From the NCBI GenBank assembly GCA_036346405.1, contig CM070546.1, positions 100,942,826 to 101,006,825 of the forward strand: 64,000 nucleotides of DNA. The letters are read 5' to 3'. Positions 10,228-24,538 of this stretch are shown here, in pieces. Within the stretch, counting starts at the first letter, position 1, and each line of letters opens with the position of its first letter. This DNA is from Phyllostachys edulis. Its lineage: Eukaryota; Streptophyta; Magnoliopsida; Poales; Poaceae. The notes under the pieces are model-generated. The model made no database searches. It had not been told where the DNA came from and saw nothing but the letters and a program-made list of their open reading frames with translations. A program made the translations under genes and the position numbers.

Positions 10228-12264
10228 TGTAGGACCAAAACAGGCGACTAGAGGGGGGGTGAATAGGAGCTCAAGAACTTTTCGACAAAGATTGAATTCA
10301 CTTTGCAAATCACTCCAATAGCTATGAGAGCTATGAAGATCAATGTTCAGGCACAGAGGAAGTCTCACTTGAATCCAATCAACACCCCCAAGGCACAGCA
10401 GCAAACTACCCAAAGAAGTTCTGAAAAATCAGGACAATTGGTACTACCACAGTGTAACCAGTGGTACTACCTATAATCGGTACTACCGCAGTGTATAGAG
10501 TGGTACTATCGCATCGCAGTACTACCACAGGCATATGAAAGGTACTACCGATTATCCTGGAGTTCGTCCCGACAGTTGAAAAACCAAATCTAAAATTGGC
10601 ACAACTTTTGATCCACTCGATCAAACTTCATGAAACTTGAAACAAAGCTTCTCTAGGAGGTTGGGAACCTATTCCAAACAAGGATCGAATAGATCCATAT
10701 CAAGGTTCCAACCTTTTTGGATTTGAGTGAAGTTTGTTCCAAGAACTGAGCCAAAACCTAAACTGATCTAGCAACTTGCTTGTGGGTGATTGATGATCAA
10801 GATGATCCTAAATGTATTCCCACATGTCATAGAAAGCCAAATCTAGGCCAGAAACCAAAGAGAAACTCTCAGATCAAAGAAAGCCCCAAAAACATCAAAT
10901 AGAGAATAAGAACAAAAAGAGGCTTATCTGTGAAATCTTTGCTGGGATTGATTTCAGATAGATGGATGATTGTTGTTTACAGCCACTCCATCTAGGAGGA
11001 CAAAACCAACCACATGAGCACACACTCAATCGAAACCCTAGAACCCTAACACTACCCTTTCTCTCCAAAACCCTAACAAAATGGGGCACACAATGAATGG
11101 GGGCTTCATCTGGCTCAACCTGAGCACACACCACCCCTCACTATTTATATGGAGGCTAGCATCTAGAGAATATTCCATTAGTGCACCCGTTAAGCCCAAC
11201 AGACAAACGGGCTAACACACGCACGTATTTCAAAGCGCCGTCTTCATCTTCGATTGACCTAAACCGCTTCTCCATGCGCCGACTCACGCCGCGGTTTAGC
11301 CAAAGGTCACCAAGGCGGTATTTGGTGAAATTACCAAAATACCCCCTCTCGATCCTTTTCCAAGAACCGAGTCTAATCACCACATGTAGGTTGATCAACG
11401 GCTCTCATTATGTCGACAAGTCTCTCCCGTCCGGCTCCCGCCGAAACCACCATGGCACTTGCACCGACCCCCGCGCTGCTTGATCCAACTCGTCGCACCG
11501 AACTGCCCGTTCGGTCACCCTTGTCCATTCTGCGACACGCTTGAGTCTCCTAACCTCACCCGGCATCCTCGATCGTTCTGGACCTCAGCTCTCCAAGCTT
11601 AGTCCCGATCCTCCTCACCGTTGACCATCATTGACCTGCAAGCCACCTACACAGCAATAGACAAAGAAACCATTTCCGGGAACAAGTTCTTCACAACTTG
11701 ACCCACGTTAGCCAAAACATGCATCATGCAACACATATGCACTGATGAACATGAACTTGACTTAACCCAAAACACATTCTCCAAGAGAAACAACATTCAG
11801 CTTAGAAACGGTATGACCGCCATATTATGGCCGGTACTACCAAGATCATGTAGTACCGCACTCCATAATCGTGGTCGCATCAAGATCCCGGAGAAATCCA
11901 GAAATCTCCCAAAACATCCTCTCTGGAAATTTCCAACCGCCAAACAAAATCCGGTATCACCGGATCGCGGCCGTACCGCTCAAACAACTGCGGTCATACC
12001 GCACTTTGGAGAATCCCAAAATCTCCAAAAACACGTTCTCTGGAATTTTATACCGACAAGTATCAAACGGTATTATCGCCTGTGATACTACCGCCACACA
12101 ACTCGTGGTATTATCAAGATCAAGCGTACTCTTCGCACCATCAATGCCGGTACTACCGATTTTCCTGACACTTTGCTGAAAACGACACTTTCGACAGAAC
12201 TTCAAAGCTATTGCCAATTGTCTCATCATCCTAAGATCATGAGAATATCCCCATGATACCCACA
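10228..12264 (+). mobile_element. Solo LTR F
   Basis: The 2037-bp block starts tgtaggaccaaaac and ends gatacccaca (TG...CA). It is flanked by a perfect 5-bp target duplication, catat, at 10223-10227 and 12265-12269. No internal region, primer-binding site or polypurine tract is present, as expected when LTR-LTR recombination deletes an element. The interior contains scattered ggtactaccg-type repeats and ctagaggggggtgaatagg near the start. I know similar motifs from grass LTRs but do not assign a named family. Confidence 0.85.
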
Positions 12265-12269
12265 CATAT

Positions 12270-14041
12270 TCACCTTGACAAGTTTAAGTTACATAGAATA
12301 ATAACTAATGTTCGGCATGGTCACATAAAGTGTTTATAAATACTGAAAAGGAATATTGGCTAACCGCCAATGGTTTTGGTGAAGAGTTGAGGGTTGTCAA
12401 TGATCAAGTCGCTGATCATACGAAATGAAATAAGAAAAATGGCTAGGAGTTCTTGGAGGAGAATATGTTATGGTTGTTCTTTATTGCAATGAATTAGCTA
12501 TTTACAGGGGGTGCCTTGAGTAAGGCAACAGACTAGCCCTAATTGCACTAGTATATTGCTTACTGTGCTTCAATGGACTTCAGATTGAATCCAATTGGCC
12601 TTGATTTTGTTCATCGATATCTCTCTCCGAGTCTTGTTGTCTCCTTTGATGTTCATCATCCATCTTTAAATACCTAGCGAAGAGGTGGTGCATACTCCTG
12701 GAGAAGACACCTTTTGGGAAACGTCGTGTCTGGTCAGAGGATCAATTGTAGTTAGTGAGATGCTAACTGATCACTGGTTGATGTCAATGGGAGACAAAAC
12801 TGTATAGTGGTTATTGTCAATGACTTAGAGTTTAAAACGTCATGTGGTTTGGAGCAAATAAAACATGTGTTCTATTCATCACACGGAAGAAATATACGTA
12901 GAATCAAATCCAAGTACCAGTCAAAAGATCCTATGAATAGTTAACTGGTCGGGCAACAGGCACAGGATCTCTCCGATCTGGGTACTTGTAAAGCAACCTC
13001 TAGGATTCTCCCGACCACAGGGGTCACTAACCACGGGGGTTACGACCATAGAGGGTATATGGTCTTTAATTAAGCCCTTGAACTTTTAAGTGAATTTGAA
13101 ATGTGAGACCCTAAACAATTAGACTAAAGTAAATAACAGTAATCGGTATTTAGTGGTAATAAAATTCTTAAATCTGGAACAAAGTGTAAACTCAAATTGG
13201 ACATCAAACACTTAATCCACACGATTAACAATATGAGCAGTGTAACAACATACCTTCAACATTATCACTTGAGATTCTTACACAAAAAGAAATCCATTAC
13301 AAGCTGAAATAGAATACTAACTCAAACTCCAAATTAATTACTTAAGTTAATACATCAAGGTAGTGCGGATGTTACAAACTTGGCAGGGTTACAACAATCC
13401 TTTTTGCAACGCGAAAGTAATATTTTACAAACTCGACTTCTATTACAAAAAAAAATTGTTTACAACCAATCTCAAGGTAATTACAATAGTTAATTAAATC
13501 ACAATTCAATATTCTCTTATTCATCTCGCTAAAGCCCTCCATGCCATTTCATCCAATTATCTTCCACCCTTCCTGATCCACATCTCCATAGATGCCCAAA
13601 AGCGCAGAAAACGATTAGTACAATCGAAAGCAGCATATATATGTGAGTATTAGAATATAGGATGTGGCCGTCAGATTTCCTCAAAGCTCAGTAGGATTCC
13701 CATATCAACTTAAGCTAGTCGGCACCTTGATCATCAAGATACCCAGACTAGCTAAAGTCAATCAGCACCTTTCGCTTCCAAAGGTTCCATCACCCGGCAG
13801 CTTAAAAATCCAACACCCACTTTTCACTATTGCCCCAACCATAATAAAATTCCATAGTGCAGCTCCCCTTAAACCCCATCCTCAGTCGAAACATCACAAG
13901 GTATCTAAAAAAACCCCACAACACCAGTTCATTGGATTCACATTCATCACAATCCTGCAATATCCAAATCCACCCCTCATTGTGCACAAGAGAGCACAGA
14001 TAGATGATAAGGCTGAGACTGCATACACAGGGGAGCATAGC
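12270..14041. other. Unclassified repeat-like DNA, probably the rest of LTR E plus other retroelement remnants
   Basis: Immediately after the F duplication the sequence continues ttcaccttgacaagttt, which fits the continuation of LTR E. From about 12300 to 14041 I see no convincing coding region. There are only short ORFs, no tRNA-like sequence and no clear termini. It ends where the minus-strand D LTR begins. Confidence 0.4.
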
Positions 14042-17000
14042 TATCGGGACCCAAAATTTTAATTCTGGACCCTCTGTGTATAATGCACTAGTCCAGGATC
14101 ACACTAGTGCACATAGTGGCAACATCAGTGAAATCTCATTCCCATATACAAAGATGACTAATAAATAGGCAAATAACAACAGATATCATAGTAAAGACCT
14201 TAAGGTCAAAGCTTATAATTAATGCCTCAGAAGGCGAAAAGTCCAATTAAGCTGCAGCGGAATGTAACGGAATAACTTCAGTGAAGCCCATCCATAAGCC
14301 CACAGGCAATCAGCTAGGGTAGCGCGACCTAGTTCTCCACGATCCTTGAAGTAGACCTTGTTGACTGACGATTCCTTCACTTCTGCTTGATTTAATAAAA
14401 CAAGCATGAGTACACAACTGTACTCGCAAGTCATACCACAGAAATGCAATTATACATGATGGCTTATTCCAAAGGAATGGCTTCTGTGGTTCTTTTGCAG
14501 AGATGCAATATTTGCAATTTGAATACAAATAATAGATTGAAAGCATAGTTCAAAACAAATAGACAATAATAAGTTTTATCAGTTGTTTTCATAAAGACAC
14601 ATAGCCTAATCAATTTATTCACACAACCATATGACTTAGATCACACAGCTGTCCCTTCCCAATGTTTTATGAAAATCTACCCCTTGTGTGAAATCCCCGA
14701 GCATGTCCATGACTGCGGACGTGGCTATTCGAATAGATTGATTTAACACTCTACAGAGTTTGTACACTTTACACACAAGATGCAATCAATTGGATCAGAG
14801 CTGATCACAACAAAACCTTTCAGAAACTTCATCTAAAACATTGACACTCCTAGTGTGCTTTATGCTATACCAATCCTTCCATAGCGCTTGGCATAACACA
14901 CACCGTTGGACAAGGATACGGCGAACCGCCCCGTGATGTGCACCCAACCACAGCGGTAACACACCTCCACCCATACGACATAGTCTAACCTACTACCTGA
15001 GTAGTCAATGTCAAGAATCCATAACTTACTAAGTTAGACCCATCCCATCAGGCATGTGGTTGTACGAGAGGCTCAGTTCAATGGCGCACAAAGTTAAGTC
15101 ATTAAGTGACCAAGGCAAGACTTCCAAGTTGCTACAAATCCCTACGCACACAGGTTATTAAGCCCATGCAGACAGATCCACCAAAAGTAGCACATAGTAT
15201 CCATCACTTGCCCAGTCTAAATCCTTTCCCACCCTGTTGGTTAAGTGCAACATATGCCATCAACGAGTAATAGCACATGGTACACACAGTTTTATCTCTT
15301 AGCTCCATAATCACTTAGTTAAGTGTATATTTGCAACTCACATGAGATGATGACTCGTGGCATGGCTAAACATTCTACTCATATCTAACCACCCCACGTT
15401 AGTGCTATGATATTACCAACTAAATAAACCAATCTAGGGTTATGACATAACAAATAGACAAGGTGGATATAACAAATGGGATTAATAACTACACCCAAAA
15501 GCATTTAAATAAATACTTAAAGTAAAATGCAATAATTTGAATCAAAGTAATTTTAGAAAATTGGGATTCAACATGATCAAAGGTATAACTTGCCTTGCTA
15601 TAGCAATGATGATCTTATTTACTCTTTAATCTTCTACTTCCTTGATCTTCAGCTCCTTCTTGATCAGCACTTCTCAAACTATCAATGTCTACTTGTAAAT
15701 ATGCAAATAAACCAAATAAATAAATAACAAAGAGCAAACAAACTCCAAAAATTAAATAATAATCTCAGATAAATAGATCTAGAATTGAGATGAATTTAAA
15801 AATTTGAATGGACTCAATCGGAGTTCGGATTCAAAAGATATGACTCTCGGAAGAATCACATGAAATGATGAAATTGAGAGAGAGAAGAATATTCAGAGAA
15901 TATTCCTTCGGATTAAAATAAAATAAATTGGAGACTTACAAGTGGGGTCCACTAGTAAGTGAGATGGAACAAAGGTAGAGGATGACATGTGAACTATTGG
16001 TCCATAGACCAAGTCCGTGATCTAGGGTTTATGGTGCACAGTGGAACAGGTGTATGAAATAGTGCTAACAGGGTGGGCCCTAGGGGTCGTAGAGTAGGTT
16101 CATGGTGAACCATGTCCACTCGGTTTGGGGTTTGGTTAGGAGGAAACTGATGGCGCTTAGGTGGCTGCCATGGAGGACAAGGTGGTGATGTGGTAGCGAT
16201 GTGGATTCGACAATGGACCAGATGAGGTGACAAAGCATGCTGACTTGGCACGGTCCAAGTTTGGATCTGTAGAGAAAAACTAGATCTCTGTGAGAAGAGA
16301 AAGATGGTGCGGGCCCACATGGAAGGGAGACATGGAGATGGAGGCAGTTGTGGCATTCTTGGGTGATTCCTGTCGGCGATGAACGGTGTGCACATGGCCG
16401 GGTGAGGTGGCAACACTGACGTGGCACCAAAGAAACCAACACGCACGAGAGCCAAGCGCTAGGTCATGGTGGCTTGTCGGCGCGGCGTCTCCGGGGTGGC
16501 CGGCGGTTACGGAGCTCCGGCGAGTGACGGCAGCGGCGCTAAACGCGGCCACACCAGCGAGGCCGAGCGAGGGCGAGTGTAGCTTGGGCAAGCGCACGGA
16601 GGCGGCGAAGGAAATCGAAGCGGCGGCGGCTCGAGTTGAAAAGAGACGGTGTTCCGGCAGCGGATCGATGCCGGTGGCCACGGGTCCGGGACGAGGGCGA
16701 TACGAGGGTCTCGAAAGCGGCGGAAGAAACCAACATGGCGGATCCAACTGGGGCGGCGACGCTTCGGTTGAAGAACGAGGCCGGCGGCGAAGAACTAGGA
16801 CAAGGTTTCTCCGACGAGGTCTGGGGTTTAGAAGGAAGCCGGCGAGGTAGGAGGAAAGAGAAACCGAAGGGTCTCACCGGTGACGGAGAAGATAGCGATG
16901 GCGCCGGAGCCGTGGGCCACTAGAGCTCAAGATGGCGGCGTACTCGGTGGAGAAGGAAGAGGCGATTCTCACGGCGTAGCTGCGGCGGCTCGGGGAGACG

Positions 17001-17713
17001 CGACAATGGAGAGCTGCGACGTCGGCGTGGTGCCGTGCTTGGAGAAGAAGGACCTGGCAGTGATGCTGGCGGCTCCTTGGCGGCGGCAAATAGGGCACCG
17101 AGGGCGGCTCGATGAGGCGGAGCAGACGCATGCAAGGGACCGAGGGACGGTGCTACTTATAGCGCATGTGCGTGCGGGAGGTGGACTCCTGGCGGCGACG
17201 GCCATGAAGTCCCAAGCGGACCCGGCGCGTAGGGTTCGACACAAGATCAATTTGGCGATGCTACTACTGAATAGGCAGGTCGACCGAGCGGTAAGGCCGA
17301 GCAAAGAGGCCGAGGAGGTCAGGTTTGATTTACTAAGCACAAAAAGGGAAAGGAGGCGGGCTAAAGAAAATAGATTGGACCGGATGAAAGGGAATTCGGC
17401 CCAAACAAAATCTGAGATTATAATTAGTTTTTTTTTAGAAAATACTAAAAATTCGAATAGCAAATAGAAATTAGCAAATACACTCGGAAAAATTCTAGAA
17501 AAATCTAGAAAAATCTAGAAAATATATCCAAGTACATAAAACCCAAATAAAATAGTTTTGATAATAGTTGATGTTGAGATTAATCATATTAAATTGTTTT
17601 TGGTTTATGAAAGTCCCAATTAAGCTTTATTAATTCAAATAAAATTGGTGAATTTTTTCAAGGAACTAAACTACTCAAAAGATTTTTGAAAAGCCAAATT
17701 TTGGGACGTTACT
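14042..17713 (-). mobile_element. Gypsy-type LTR, family D, minus orientation (3' LTR)
   Basis: This is the reverse complement of the plus-strand LTR at 20691-24534; the first 130 bases appear about 90 percent alike by eye. Both ends have drifted: the + strand starts tatcggg (expected tgtcggg) and ends gacgttac-t (expected gacgttaca). A polypurine tract abuts its right side, so it is the 3' LTR of a minus-strand element. Length is 3672 bp against 3844 bp for the plus-strand copy. GC-rich chance ORFs at 16000-17470 are not conserved as proteins. Confidence 0.85.
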
Positions 17714-17731
17714 AACCTCCCCCCCCCTTAA
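17714..17731 (-). other. Polypurine tract of the minus-strand family D element
   Basis: The minus strand reads ctttaaggggggggaggtt directly before the LTR. A little further upstream is ctcggggacgagattc, the same block found before LTRs A and B. In LTR retrotransposons this tract primes plus-strand DNA synthesis. Confidence 0.8.
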
Positions 17732-20690
17732 AGGAATCTCGTCCCCGAGATTTAGGCTGGCTATAGAATAGGTTAAAGAACTCAGCCTTCGGGTTCTCTT
17801 CTGGCTTTCGAACTACTTTGACTTTGACGGAATTGCTCTTCTGAACACTTACCAGACAAACACCTTGCTTCTTACTGAACTTCTCGCTTCAACGAAAACT
17901 TGGCAACTGACTCTTGGTAGGAAGGCATCTTGGAACTCAATTGCTTCTAACAGGGCTGCTTGATCGGTGCTCAAAGACATTTCTGCAGTTGAGGAAATCC
18001 TACTGCTGACTGGCAACTCAAGTTGACAACTAACTCTTGTTCTGAGCTTCGAAATCTGAATAGGCTGACACCTCTCTGTCACCTCTGTCATACAACTCTT
18101 AACACAGACCTTCAACAGGTATCCTGCCGATAAACATGGATGCGAGGGTGATAATCTGCATAATCCACATAGCTTTTCTACTTGAACTAAGTTACTTACA
18201 ATCCCTTTAGGATTAAATACTCTGGGTCTTCTGCTTCATGACTAATGCAAAAATCCACGTTCTTTGCAAGCTGATCTGCTTCTAGCTGAGCAATGACTTA
18301 CGATCAACCATCACGAACTTCAGATGGTGACAACTGTGAACTAGCTGACAACTAGTGTTGTAAAGGAACTCTGTTCACAAAACTTACTTGCTCTACTTGG
18401 TACCATGAGTTAAGGCACAACTCATTTTTTTTAGTCTGTCTACTGATTCGGGGCGATACACAGTACTGAACTGAAATGAGCATCCAATGCTCCATATACA
18501 CTTTATTGCTAACACGAGGTAAACTGGGATCCTCGGTTTGACACTAACTTTTCTGACACCTCGTGCAAATTGATCATCAATGTCGATCTGACACTATATC
18601 CATTTCGGTGAATACCACCTTTGTCGTATACAACCTCTGTCGTATACCACTCTGGTAGACGGTCTCCAATCTCGATGATATTAATAGAAATGAAATGACA
18701 AATTTCTTTGACAAAACTGTCTTGTCAAGCCTGATTTTCTAGCATCAGTTTGAACTCTAGGGTTCCACAAATATCCTCTTGAAACTAACTTAAGACTCAA
18801 CTTCTGGCTTTCACAAGTAACTTTACCTGACTGAACAACAGATTCTTGCGGTAGCTGTTCTGATTTGATACAGCTGCCACTATACTGTTCTGTCATGAGG
18901 GAATGGATTTTGACTTCATGGTTCTCAATCCAATAAAACCATCTTGGTTTCTTCACGACAGCAACTTTGAATTATGACTAGGATAATTCACTCCTTGAAA
19001 CTTTTGTTGTTATGAAGTGCTGGCGAAACTTCTTAACACGCTGATTCTTGGACATTCCATGACAAAAGCTATTAAGGTTCTTTCTAATATCTGGCAATAC
19101 AAACACTGAAGTTGTGATTAAGCTCTTCTGAAATTCTCACTGACTTAGTTCACTTCTGGCGATCTGGGCGATCTTGTTCTTTTACAATGATGAGAGTCTT
19201 GGCTATCTTGAAACGACTGCTTTACTGATCTTCAACTGACACTAACTTGCCCACAGATGATTCTGGGGGGAACTGAAATTCTTACTTAGAACTCAACAAG
19301 CTGACTCTGAGGTCCTGAAGATTAGCTCTTGGATAAACTGAAATTCTCGCACATCCTTGTGCTAACAATTCATCATAACAGCTCATATTGGTGCTTGACA
19401 AATGAAAGAACTTGATTTAACTGCCTATGTCTGAGGGAATCCTTTGATTTGCTCTATCATTTCTGCAAACTCTTTTAACAAATTTTGTCATAATTCACCT
19501 CTGATGCAATTCTTTCTGAAACTGGCTGATCCGGGGTATCAAGTCAAAGACAAACTTGAATTCTAATACAGTTGCATGCTGCATTGATCATTTGCAATAA
19601 AACTTTCACACACTCTTGTGGATATGGACATTATCCAATGGTTAGACTCTTCAACCATTTACTGTTGTCTCACGGCTATGCAAAATGATGAGTTGGAATT
19701 CAACATCACGTTCCGTGGTTACGGCTCTACGGCCTTCAACAACATGACTCAAAGCTTGCTTATTTGACTTGCAATGGCACATGCTTAGAGAGATATCCAA
19801 TACTTTAATATTCAACAATCCTTTTTCTTCAGAACTTGCATACAAAGATGTCTACTTTTCTGCTCTAAAATAGAGGAAAGGTTATAATGATTCTCTAACT
19901 TTATTGCCAGAAACAAAAACACGACGCTGCATAATCTGGATTCACCAATCTAGGCTTTCTTGGTAACATTATCGCACAAACGACTCTTCTTTAACTGCTT
20001 CGTTGGACACACGGATCCTTGTGCGTTACCTCCTGCTATGAGAGTTACCATCTTGGCTGATGCAACTTCTGGCATTCTTGCATCTGGAGTGAGTGACTGG
20101 TCCCTTTGAGGACACTGGCTAATGTAGTGACCTTCTTTACGACAACCATAGCAGATACGCGGCGGACCTTGTGACTTGCCTGTCAACACTGTGCAGAACG
20201 ACTATCCTTTTTAATGGTTGAAGCTTGTCGCTTTGCAGGGCAATGCTTGGCATAATGACCTTTCTTACCACACTCGAAACAATCTCTTGACAATACCGGT
20301 TTACTTCTCCCTTGAGGTGGGTTGCCAAGGTCAATATTCTGCTTTTGTAATTATTTGTCTGGCAAATCTTGTACTGACAATGGATTGTCTTCTTGTGCTA
20401 ATGCTCTAACTGTGGCTCGGAAATTTTCTCACTAATGTTGTGTTGCAGAAGTCAACACTGAATACATGGGGCACTGGCTCGGACAATGATCATCGCTTTA
20501 ACATAAGAAACATGTGATCTTGCTCATTGGACATCCTCCATCGGAATGGTTTTCTTCGCAATTGGAACAATTGATATTGTGCTCATCGGCACTATGACCT
20601 ATTTCTCCACAACGATTACATGTACAATCTCCTGACTTATCTGGTTGGCAGCATTTCAAATGACAATGGCTAGATTTGGTGTAGGGTGTC
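17732..20690 (-). mobile_element. Internal region of family D element, zinc-knuckle coding but no pol seen
   Basis: On the minus strand the right part (20690 to 19950) encodes a row of cysteine-histidine motifs, including CNRCGEIGHSADEHNINC, CFECGKKGHYAKHC and CYGCRKEGHYISQC. The frame is broken by stops and shifts. The last two are CCHC zinc knuckles as in retroviral-type gag. From 19950 to 17740 I find only short broken frames and no reverse transcriptase, integrase or protease motif. The internal region is about 3 kb, too short for a full gag-pol. The family therefore looks non-autonomous, or its pol was deleted. Confidence 0.65.
19950..20690 (-). pseudogene. Tandem zinc-knuckle gag-like pseudogene
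   Basis: The longest intact piece is 79 residues (19950-20189) and carries CYGCRKEGHYISQC. A second knuckle, CFECGKKGHYAKHC, lies just upstream in another frame near 20220-20290. A cysteine-rich block lies at 20500-20690. Such proteins bind RNA during packaging. Frame changes between the motifs show decay. A host zinc-knuckle gene captured by the element is an alternative. Confidence 0.6.
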
Positions 20691-23600
20691 TGTAACGTCC
20701 CAAAATTTGGCTTTTCAAAAATCTTTTTAGTAGTTTAGGTCCCTGGAAAAATTCACCAATTTTATTTGAATAAATAAAGCTTAATTGGGAATTTCTTAAA
20801 TTAAAAAATTTTAGTTGGGTTCCTTGTGCTCTAAGGAATTTTTGTGTATTTTCTCAGATTTTTCTGAGTTTATTTGCTATTTATTTGACCTCTTTTGAAT
20901 TTCCATCCTTTTTCTTAATTTGGAAATTCGTTAAATCCTTTAACCTTCGTGGGCCGAATTTGGATCGGCCCACCTCGCCTCATCCCTCATCTGACCCAAT
21001 CGCCAGCCTTTCCCACATCTCCCTCGGCCCACATCGTCAATTGGCTCGACTACTTTGTTGGCCCACCACCGCCGCCGCTCAACCTAAGCCCTTCGCGCCG
21101 CGCTGCTATATGCGTGGCCGCCGCCGCCTAGGCGTCTGTGACGGGCCCGCCTCCTGAGGTCGTATGAAGGCGCCGCCTCGGGTGCCTCCGCTTCGCTCGA
21201 CGCCGCCACCCTCCAAGCCCTAGCGCTGCCACTTGGGGAGCCGCGAAGTGCCGCCGCCCGAGGCCGTCTTCTTCGCAACCGGCGCCTCGCCTTCGCTGCC
21301 ATTCTTCGCCATGGAAGCTCCCCGAGCCGCCGCATATGCATCACCGCAATCGCCTCGATCTCCTCCACCGATTACGTGCACCACCCGAAGCTCCCTCGCC
21401 TTCTACCACCGGCGCCACCTTCATCTTCAACGTCTCCGGCCACCCGCAACGCCTTCATCGTGTCCCTCGCTGCCAAGGTGATTCCCTTTTGAATCTAACC
21501 GCATCACCACGCGTCTCACCTTCCGATCTACACTTCTATGCTTTCTATTTTGGGTTTCCCTCATTGTGTGCCTGGAATCGAGCCTTCCTTGTCAACTCCG
21601 GCCGCCACCTTTTGCTGCCCGATTCCTCCATCTCCAGTGATCTCCGGCGCACATGGACCCCACCATCGCGACCGCCGTTCAACGTTATATTCGGCGCTCA
21701 CCTTCCCATTTCCAGGGCACCACCGCAATGCCATCGCCACCTCGGTTGAGCGTGCGCCGCCGCTCCATGACTCGCCGCCAGCGACTGCTGCCGTCTTCCG
21801 TTGCCACGACCGCGTCATGAAGACCGTCCTCGCCTCCTCGTTCCACCTCGGCTAGCCACTTGCACCATCGTGGTCCGCAACCCCATGAGCCCTGCGCCTG
21901 CCTCTGCACTCCATGCCCTATCACCGTGCGTTGCTTGTCAAGATGTCAAGATGCCCAAGCATTGCCGCCACCACCCTTTGTGTCCCTTCCGTGTGGGCCC
22001 GTCCAGCTCTCCCTCTCTCTTCGGTCTCTATGGCGAGTGGGTCCCGCATGTTAGAACCATGCCTGTGCCCTGCTCCCGTGCGATCTGTTTTCCCGGTGCC
22101 ACGTCATCACTGCCATGTCAGCCCGGCAATGTTATGCCACCTCATGGCCACGTTGCCATTCCATCTTATGTGGCATCCACGTCATCGATCCCGTGCACAC
22201 CACGCCATCGCCATCTTGCCACCTCATCTTCTCCTTGCACATATGGCATGCACCGTCATAACCTACGTGGTCTACACCCTGACCTAAACCAAAAGTCGAA
22301 ACCGTGTAGACTCAGTTCATGTGGACTAAGTCTATGCCAAGCCAGTCCCGCTTTGTCAGCGCGTACGTGGCATACTCCTAGCTCTAGCCCTAAAACTGAA
22401 CCGTATAGATCGGGTTCACCAAGAACCTATTCTGTGATATCTAGACCTCACCTTGTCAGCACTATTTCATAGACCCATTCCTTCGTGCACCTTAAGCCCT
22501 AGATCGTGGACTTGGTCTATGGACCAATGGCCCACCTGTCATCCACTGTTCCTTTTCGGAAATTCATTTAATTTCTGAAATTCAATTATCCAGTTGGTCC
22601 CACTTGTCATTCACTACCTTTGATCTCTTTCACTGACCAGTGGACCCCACTTGTAAGTCTCCAAATCATTTATTTTATTTAATCCGAGGAATATTCTCTG
22701 AATATTATTTTTCATCATTTCATGTGATTCTTCTGAGAGTCATATCTTTTGCATCCGAACTCCGATTGAGTCCATTCAAATTCCTAAATTCATCTAAATT
22801 CAAGATCTATTTACCTGAGATTATTATTTAATTTTTAGAGTTTGTTTGCTCTTTGTTGTTTATTTATTTGGTTTATTTGCTTATTTGCGAGTAGACGTTG
22901 ATACTTCGAGAAGTGCTGATCAAGAAGGAGCTGAAGATCAAGGAAGTAGAAGATTAAAGATTAAATAAGATCTTCATTACTATAGTAAGGCAAGCTGTAC
23001 CTTTGATCATATTGAATCCCAGTTTTCTAAAAGTACCTTGATTCAAATTATTGCATTTACTTTAAGTATTTATTTAAATGCTTTTGGGTGTAGTTATTAA
23101 TCCCATTTGTTATACCCACCTTGTTTATATTGATATGTCATAATCTTTTGTCACCCTAGCTTGGTTATTTATTTAGTTGGTAATATTGTAGCACCAACGT
23201 GGGTTGGTTAGATGCGATTAGATTGCTTAGCCATGCCACGAATCACCTTTCATGTAAAGTTGCAATTATCAACTTGACTAAGTGACTATGGAACCATGTG
23301 ATAAAACTATGTGTACTGTGTGCTATTATGGCATGTGTTGCACTTAACCAACTGGGTAGTAAAAGATTTAGACTGAGGCAAGTGGTGGATACTGTGTGAC
23401 ATGGTGGCTGTGTGAATGGGAATATTAATCTGTGTGTCTTAGTTAGAAATTGGAAGTCTTGCCTTGGTCAATTAAGGACTTAACTTTGTGCGCCATTGAA
23501 CTGAGCCTTACTGTACGACCACATGCCTGGTATGGGACGGGCCTAACTTAGTAACTTATGGAGTCTTGACATTGATTACTTAGGTAGTAGCTTAGGCTCC

Positions 23601-24534
23601 GTGATGGGTGGAGGTGTGTTACCGCTGTGGTTGGGTGCACATCACGGGGCGGTTCACCGTGTCCCTGTCCAACGGTGTGTGTTATGCCAAACACTGTGTA
23701 AGGATTGGTATAGCGTAAAGCACACTGGGAGTATCAATGCTTGAGATGAATTTTCTGAAAGGTTTTGTTGTGATCAGCTCCGTACAAGTTGATTGCATCG
23801 TGTGGGTAAAGTGTACAAACTCTGCAGAGTGTAAATCAATCTATTCGAATAGCCACGTCCGCTGTCATGGACATGCTCGGGGATTTCACACGAGGGGTGG
23901 ATCTTCATAAAACAATTGGGAAGGGAGCTATGTGATCTAAATCATATGGCTATGTGAATAATTTGTTTATGCTATGTGTCTTTGTGAAATCAAACTGTTA
24001 AGCTATTATTTTTATTTGTTTTACTTATTGCTTTCAATCTATTATTCATATTCAAATTGCAAATGTTGCATTTCTGCAAAAGAACCACAGAAGCCATTCC
24101 TTTGGAATAAGCCGTCATGTATAATTGCATTTCTGTGGTATGACTTGCGAGTACGGTTGTGTACTCATGCTTGCTTTATTAAATCAAGTAGAAGTGAAGG
24201 AATCGTCAGTCAACATAGTCTACTTCAAGGATCGTGGAGAACTAGGTCGCGCTACCCCAGCGGAAAGCCTGTGGGCATATGGATGGGCTTCACTGAAGTT
24301 ATTCCGTTACGTTCCGCTGCAGCTTCTTTGAGTTTTTTTTTCTCTCTGAGGCATTAATTGTAAGCTTTGACCTTAAGGTCTTTACTCTGATATTTATTGT
24401 TATTTGCCTATTTATTAGTCATCTTGGTATATGGAAATGATATTTCATCGATGTTGCCACTGTGTGCACTAGCGTGATCCTGGACTAGTGCAGTATACAC
24501 AGAGGGTCCAGAATTGCATTTTTGGGTCCCGACA
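20691..24534 (+). mobile_element. Gypsy-type LTR, family D, plus orientation (5' LTR)
   Basis: It starts tgtaacgtcccaaaa and ends tttgggtcccgaca (TG...CA), 3844 bp. A primer-binding site follows 4 bases later, so it is a 5' LTR reading left to right. A matching LTR lies in opposite orientation at 14042-17713. GC-rich ORFs inside, up to 223 residues at 21801-22472, show no domain and are probably chance. It contains the CTATTCGAATAG palindrome at 23841-23852. Confidence 0.9.
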
Positions 24535-24538
24535 GAGG

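Noticed and set aside
16386..17467. Overlapping 154-195-codon frames in the minus-strand LTR D
   Set aside because: Several frames on both strands are open at once in GC-rich LTR sequence. There is no start context, domain or conservation with the other copy.
21801..22472. 223-codon open frame on the + strand in LTR D
   Set aside because: It is GC-rich, overlaps other ORFs in all frames, has no domain, and the corresponding part of the minus-strand LTR copy does not keep it as a protein. It is a composition artefact.
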